Of a stretch of DNA of 64,000 bases, positions 61,185 through 64,000 are shown piece after piece. Below the pieces are notes generated by a model that worked only from the letters and a program-made list of their open reading frames with translations, had not been told where the DNA came from and ran no database searches. This DNA is from UBA1672 sp033851915 (lineage in GTDB: Bacteria; Pseudomonadota; Alphaproteobacteria; Micavibrionales; Micavibrionaceae). The DNA is taken from contig JAWSVM010000007.1 of NCBI GenBank assembly GCA_033851915.1, forward strand, positions 62,001-126,000. The letters are read 5' to 3'. The position numbers were made by a program, and so were the translations under genes. Numbering within the stretch: the first letter of the stretch is position 1; the number at the start of each line of letters is the position of its first letter.

Positions 61185-61270
61185 TGGTGGGCCTGGCCGG
61201 GCTCGAACCGGCACGTCCATACGGACAACAGATTTTAAGTCTGCAGCGTCTACCATTCCGCCACAGGCCC
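61185..61270 (-). tRNA. tRNA-Leu (anticodon TAA)
   Basis: An 86-base class II tRNA on the minus strand. Acceptor arms GGGCCTG and CAGGCCC pair over 7 bp, followed by A and an encoded CCA. The anticodon loop CTTAAAA gives TAA, for UUA codons. The long variable arm (GTCC...GGAC) and the T arm GCCGG-TTCGAGC-CCGGC fit leucine. Stems were read by eye. Confidence 0.95.
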
Positions 61271-61376
61271 AGATATTAGCACTCAAGTATTCTGCTGTGC
61301 TAATTCCATTTGTGACTTTTTAAATAATGGTTATCGTGCGTCTGGTCAATAGAATATTGGTAATGCGTTGGATTCA

Positions 61377-61706
61377 TTATTTCTGTGACATAATATTTGA
61401 TACATTATTTGCGATATCTCGTCCTTTTTTTGTTAAAAACAGCTGTTTTTTCCGTCGTTCCTTCGGGGATATCTTTACTTGTACAAGCCCATAATTTTTG
61501 CCTCTCGCTTTTTCTTTGGCCAAGGCGCTGGTAATTCTTGATATGGTTGAAAGAGGCATTCCGGTTTTCTCGGATAAGTCTGTCAGGCACAGTCCTTCAT
61601 TTAGCGCTATTTCAAACAAACATATGGCGTATTGGAGTGGGAATTCCAAATTAATTTTTTGGAGTTCACGCAGTAGTTTTGTGAATTTTTCTATGTCCTG
61701 TTTCAT
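61377..61706 (-). CDS. MarR-family transcription regulator
   Basis: Winged-helix DNA-binding protein of about 109 residues. I start it at the ATG at 61706 (MKQDIEKF); a TTG at 61727 would add seven residues. The helix-turn-helix reads CLTDLSEKTGMPLSTISRIT, and the wing is VQVKISPKERRKKQLFLTKK, ending in the usual LTxKGRD pattern. The ligand and target are unknown. It is adjacent to no obvious efflux or resistance gene; the pentapeptide gene upstream is on the same strand. Confidence 0.85.
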   Translation of the reverse strand: MKQDIEKFTKLLRELQKINLEFPLQYAICLFEIALNEGLCLTDLSEKTGMPLSTISRITSALAKEKARGKNYGLVQVKISPKERRKKQLFLTKKGRDIANNVSNIMSQK

Positions 61707-61956
61707 TTTTGTTGTCCGTCCGGCCAATTAATTTATGGTGTGGTGTGAAAATTATAGTTGTAAATGGCAGTTGTATAATTGTTTCCGTGTTATGCTTTTT
61801 ACTTGAAAAGCATGGATACCTACCCAATTTATAGTTTATCTCTATATAAAGCGCAAACACACGTCCACATGTTAAATATATTGTCATTTATAATCCCCTT
61901 TATTTAATGCCGATAATGGCATCAATTAACACACACGATTATTTTCAATTATTGGT

Positions 61957-62619
61957 TTAGGCTATTTGTTCATTCTCTTTGAATAACTCAAGGAAGATCC
62001 TGTTATCATTGGTTGATGGTTGTTTGGTATATGAGCTGATTATCTTCATTAGTTCAGGAAGAATAGTTTTTGGAAATGTTTTCATGCCAATTTTTATGGT
62101 GTGATCGAGGATAATTATATGGGTGTTCATAAAACCTTTTAATACCATAGGATGTTTTGACATTCGGTGCATTTTACCGTCATCTGTCTCGAAGATGCAC
62201 CCCGTCATACTCGCTGTGAAATAGAAATCCAGATCAAAGCAAGATAGGGTGGAGAACATGCAATCTTGTATATTTGCACTATCGATTAGAGTCGCTCCGA
62301 AGTTGGCATTCCTAAAGTCACATTTTCGTAGATCAGAGAATGATAAACAGGTGTTGTAGAGTGAGCAGTTGTAAAAGACAGCATTCGCCAAATTAGCCTC
62401 TGACAGGTTCGTTCCGCTTAAATTTGTGCTTATAAAAAGGGCGTTTGGCATGTGAGCATTATCTAAATTTGCGTTCGAAAGGTTTTTGTTTTGTAGATTA
62501 ATATTAGCAAGATTTATTTGTTTTTTAACGGCATCTTCGAGGCATTCTGTGAAAGATTTGTAGTAGCCTGAAAATATTTCTGTATGGCTTTTATGTGTAT
62601 AAAGTTTAAAATGTTGCAT
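61957..62619 (-). CDS. Pentapeptide-repeat protein, 220 aa
   Basis: About residues 35-125 are tandem A(N/D)LxN-type pentapeptides (NLQNKNLSNANLDNAHMPNA, NLSGTNLSEANLANAVF), which form a right-handed quadrilateral beta helix. The rest, about 95 residues, is non-repetitive and unassigned (TASMTGCIFETDDGK; FPKTILPELMKIIS). Some pentapeptide proteins bind DNA gyrase, but nothing here shows that. Its upstream region carries inverted-repeat sequences near 62646-62686. Confidence 0.85.
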   Translation of the reverse strand: MQHFKLYTHKSHTEIFSGYYKSFTECLEDAVKKQINLANINLQNKNLSNANLDNAHMPNALFISTNLSGTNLSEANLANAVFYNCSLYNTCLSFSDLRKCDFRNANFGATLIDSANIQDCMFSTLSCFDLDFYFTASMTGCIFETDDGKMHRMSKHPMVLKGFMNTHIIILDHTIKIGMKTFPKTILPELMKIISSYTKQPSTNDNRIFLELFKENEQIA

Positions 62620-62754
62620 GTAATTTCCCCTTTAATATTGCATTGACACACTCGAATAGTTGACAGTGTGCAAGTGTTTGTCAAACAGTTTTTTGTGGAT
62701 AAAAATAAACTTTAAGTTGAGTGAACTCGTTTCGCCTTATAAAACAACGCCGTA

Positions 62755-62793
62755 ACTAAAGTATGCATAAATTACAGCATGCTATACTTTAGT
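62755..62793. promoter_or_regulatory. Inverted repeat between the pentapeptide gene and uvrC
   Basis: ACTAAAGTAT-GCAT (62755-62768) faces ATGC-t-ATACTTTAGT (62779-62793), 14 bp with one bulged base. There is no T-tract after it, so it is more like an operator or cruciform than a terminator. It lies 125 bases before uvrC in a 298-base gap that otherwise shows a TTGACA...TGTCAA dyad (62660-62684). Confidence 0.5.
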
Positions 62794-62917
62794 ATGGTGT
62801 TGGTTGTTGTTATCGTGTGAGGCAATGGTGCGTATAGCTATTTATTGTGTTTGAACTTTAGGGTTCTGAGGGGTATCGTTAGGGGAAAAGCGCATTCATA
62901 ATAGGTATAAGCAGAGT

Positions 62918-64000
62918 ATGAAGATATCATCTATTGAGCAAGGCATTAAAACAATTAAGGGTTATGTTGTGTCTTTGCCTCTTACGCCGGGGGTCTATAG
63001 AATGCTCTCTGATACGGGTGAGGTGCTTTATGTTGGTAAGGCGAAGGCGCTGAGAAAACGTGTTGTCTCATACACTAATTTTGAGAATTTGCCGCACAGA
63101 TTGCAACGTATGGTGTCAATGACCAGGCGTATGGAATTTATTAATACACATACCGAGGCAGACGCACTTATTCTCGAAGCGAATTTAATTAAGCAGTATA
63201 AGCCGCGCTTTAATATCTTGTTACGTGATGATAAATCCTTTCCTTATATTGTGTTGAAGGAAGGACATGATTTCCCGCAAATATTAAAACATCGTGGTGC
63301 GCGTACACTGAAAGGTGAATATTTCGGGCCTTTCCCAAGCGCCGGTGATGTGAACAGAACGCTTTTTGCGCTTCAACGGGCTTTTTTACTGAGAAATTGC
63401 AGTGATACTACACTTGAAAGCCGAAATCGCCCATGCTTGCAGTATCATATAAAGCGTTGTACCGCGCCTTGCGTTGGTAAGGTCAGCAAGGAAGAATATG
63501 CGCAGCAGGTTCAAGGCGCACAAGATTTTATGCAGGGGAAAAGCCGTGCTGTGCAGAAGTATCTGACTATATGTATGGAAGAGGCCAGCGTTGCAACGGA
63601 TTATGAGTTGGCTGCTGGCTATCGTGATCGCATTCGTGCGCTAACCTCTATTCAGGCCAAGCACGAGATGAATGATGGCCTTGGTGATGCAGATGTTATT
63701 TCGATTATCAAAGGCGGAGATATGAGCTGCCTTCAGGTGTTCTTTTATCGTGGGGGACAAAATCTGGGGAATAAGGCGTATTTCCCGCGTCATGACAAAG
63801 ATGAAAGTTCCAGTGCGGTCTTGTCTGCATTTATTGCGCAATTTTATCAGAACAAAGCTGTGCCTAAAGAGATTATTGTTAATCAGGATATGGATGATAA
63901 ACCTCTTCTTGAGGAAGGGTTATCCGCGACATCATCTTATAATGTACGCATTTCTGTTCCTCAAAGGGGGAAGTATAAGCGTGCAGTTGATTTTGCGTTG
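62918..64000 (+). CDS. uvrC: Excinuclease ABC subunit C (3' truncated by window edge)
   Basis: Nuclease subunit of nucleotide excision repair, cutting on both sides of the lesion. The frame is open to the last base (361 codons visible). The GIY-YIG domain is clear: TPGVYRMLSDTGEVLYVGKAKALRKRV, with RP.. then CLQYHIKRCTAPCVGKVS for the Cys-rich region and FELAAGYRDRIRAL-like UVR part (YELAAGYRDRIRALTS). The ATG at 62918 follows AGAG. The C-terminal endonuclease half lies outside the window. Confidence 0.96.
   Translation, partial: MKISSIEQGIKTIKGYVVSLPLTPGVYRMLSDTGEVLYVGKAKALRKRVVSYTNFENLPHRLQRMVSMTRRMEFINTHTEADALILEANLIKQYKPRFNILLRDDKSFPYIVLKEGHDFPQILKHRGARTLKGEYFGPFPSAGDVNRTLFALQRAFLLRNCSDTTLESRNRPCLQYHIKRCTAPCVGKVSKEEYAQQVQGAQDFMQGKSRAVQKYLTICMEEASVATDYELAAGYRDRIRALTSIQAKHEMNDGLGDADVISIIKGGDMSCLQVFFYRGGQNLGNKAYFPRHDKDESSSAVLSAFIAQFYQNKAVPKEIIVNQDMDDKPLLEEGLSATSSYNVRISVPQRGKYKRAVDFAL

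Noticed and set aside
61185..61270. tRNA-Leu as an integration site for a genomic island
   Set aside because: I saw no integrase and no direct repeat of the tRNA 3' end in the flanking 10 kb, so an island is not supported.
1..64000. CRISPR arrays, insertion sequences, prophage, rRNA operons
   Set aside because: Read through for repeat-spacer patterns, transposase or phage structural motifs and rRNA sequence; none seen.

Overview
The window looks like chromosome of a Gram-negative alphaproteobacterium with moderately low GC. The evidence is an atpD-atpC pair at the left edge, a class I lysyl-tRNA synthetase, TamA/TamB and OmpA-like envelope proteins, many lipoproteins, an XPD/DinG-type helicase with a decayed exonuclease-like N-terminus, and Fur and Zur operators. 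A Micavibrionales-like lineage is possible but is a guess. I found no insertion sequence, prophage or CRISPR array.

Layout. 0-11 kb: end of the ATP synthase operon, then aminodeoxychorismate synthase genes pabA and pabB (folate), a LOG-family nucleotide hydrolase coupled to pabA, an OmpA-like protein, a DinG-like helicase and several unknown proteins. 11-19 kb: MscS channel, LysRS, a glycosyltransferase, a PQ-loop protein, uvrB. 19-23 kb: three small lipoproteins and a membrane-anchored coiled-coil protein built of four 21-residue repeats. 23-32 kb: GH13 glucosidase, PhzF-like protein and cyclophilin in one minus-strand run; a Fur-controlled bfd; bacterioferritin; purB; L,D-transpeptidase; radC; map; a CinA-type protein. 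32-41 kb: a WbaP-like polyprenyl-phosphate sugar transferase, an AMIN-like lipoprotein and a chaperone-usher type surface-fibre locus (two DUF4402-like subunits, PapD-like chaperone, 1081-residue usher with extra C-terminal domains). 41-46.4 kb: a locus of three unknown proteins, including one of 1227 residues, around a divergent promoter with two Fur-type boxes. 46.4-55 kb: TamA with a lipobox, a short TamB, an SPFH/NfeD pair, a NIT-domain chemoreceptor, a small iron-box gene. 55-59.4 kb: a Zur-box zinc operon (His-rich secreted protein, porin, ZnuA, ZnuB) with no ATPase gene. 59.4-64 kb: a CCCA microsatellite, a TAXI binding protein, tRNA-Leu(TAA), MarR regulator, pentapeptide-repeat protein, start of uvrC.

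The best candidates for undescribed biology are the DUF4402 chaperone-usher locus with its extended usher and repeat-flanked pilin promoter, and next to it the Fur-boxed locus of unknown large membrane and periplasmic proteins. Secondary candidates are the lipidated TamA with a half-length TamB, and the ATPase-less Zur operon. No database search was possible; family names come from motifs read in the translations.
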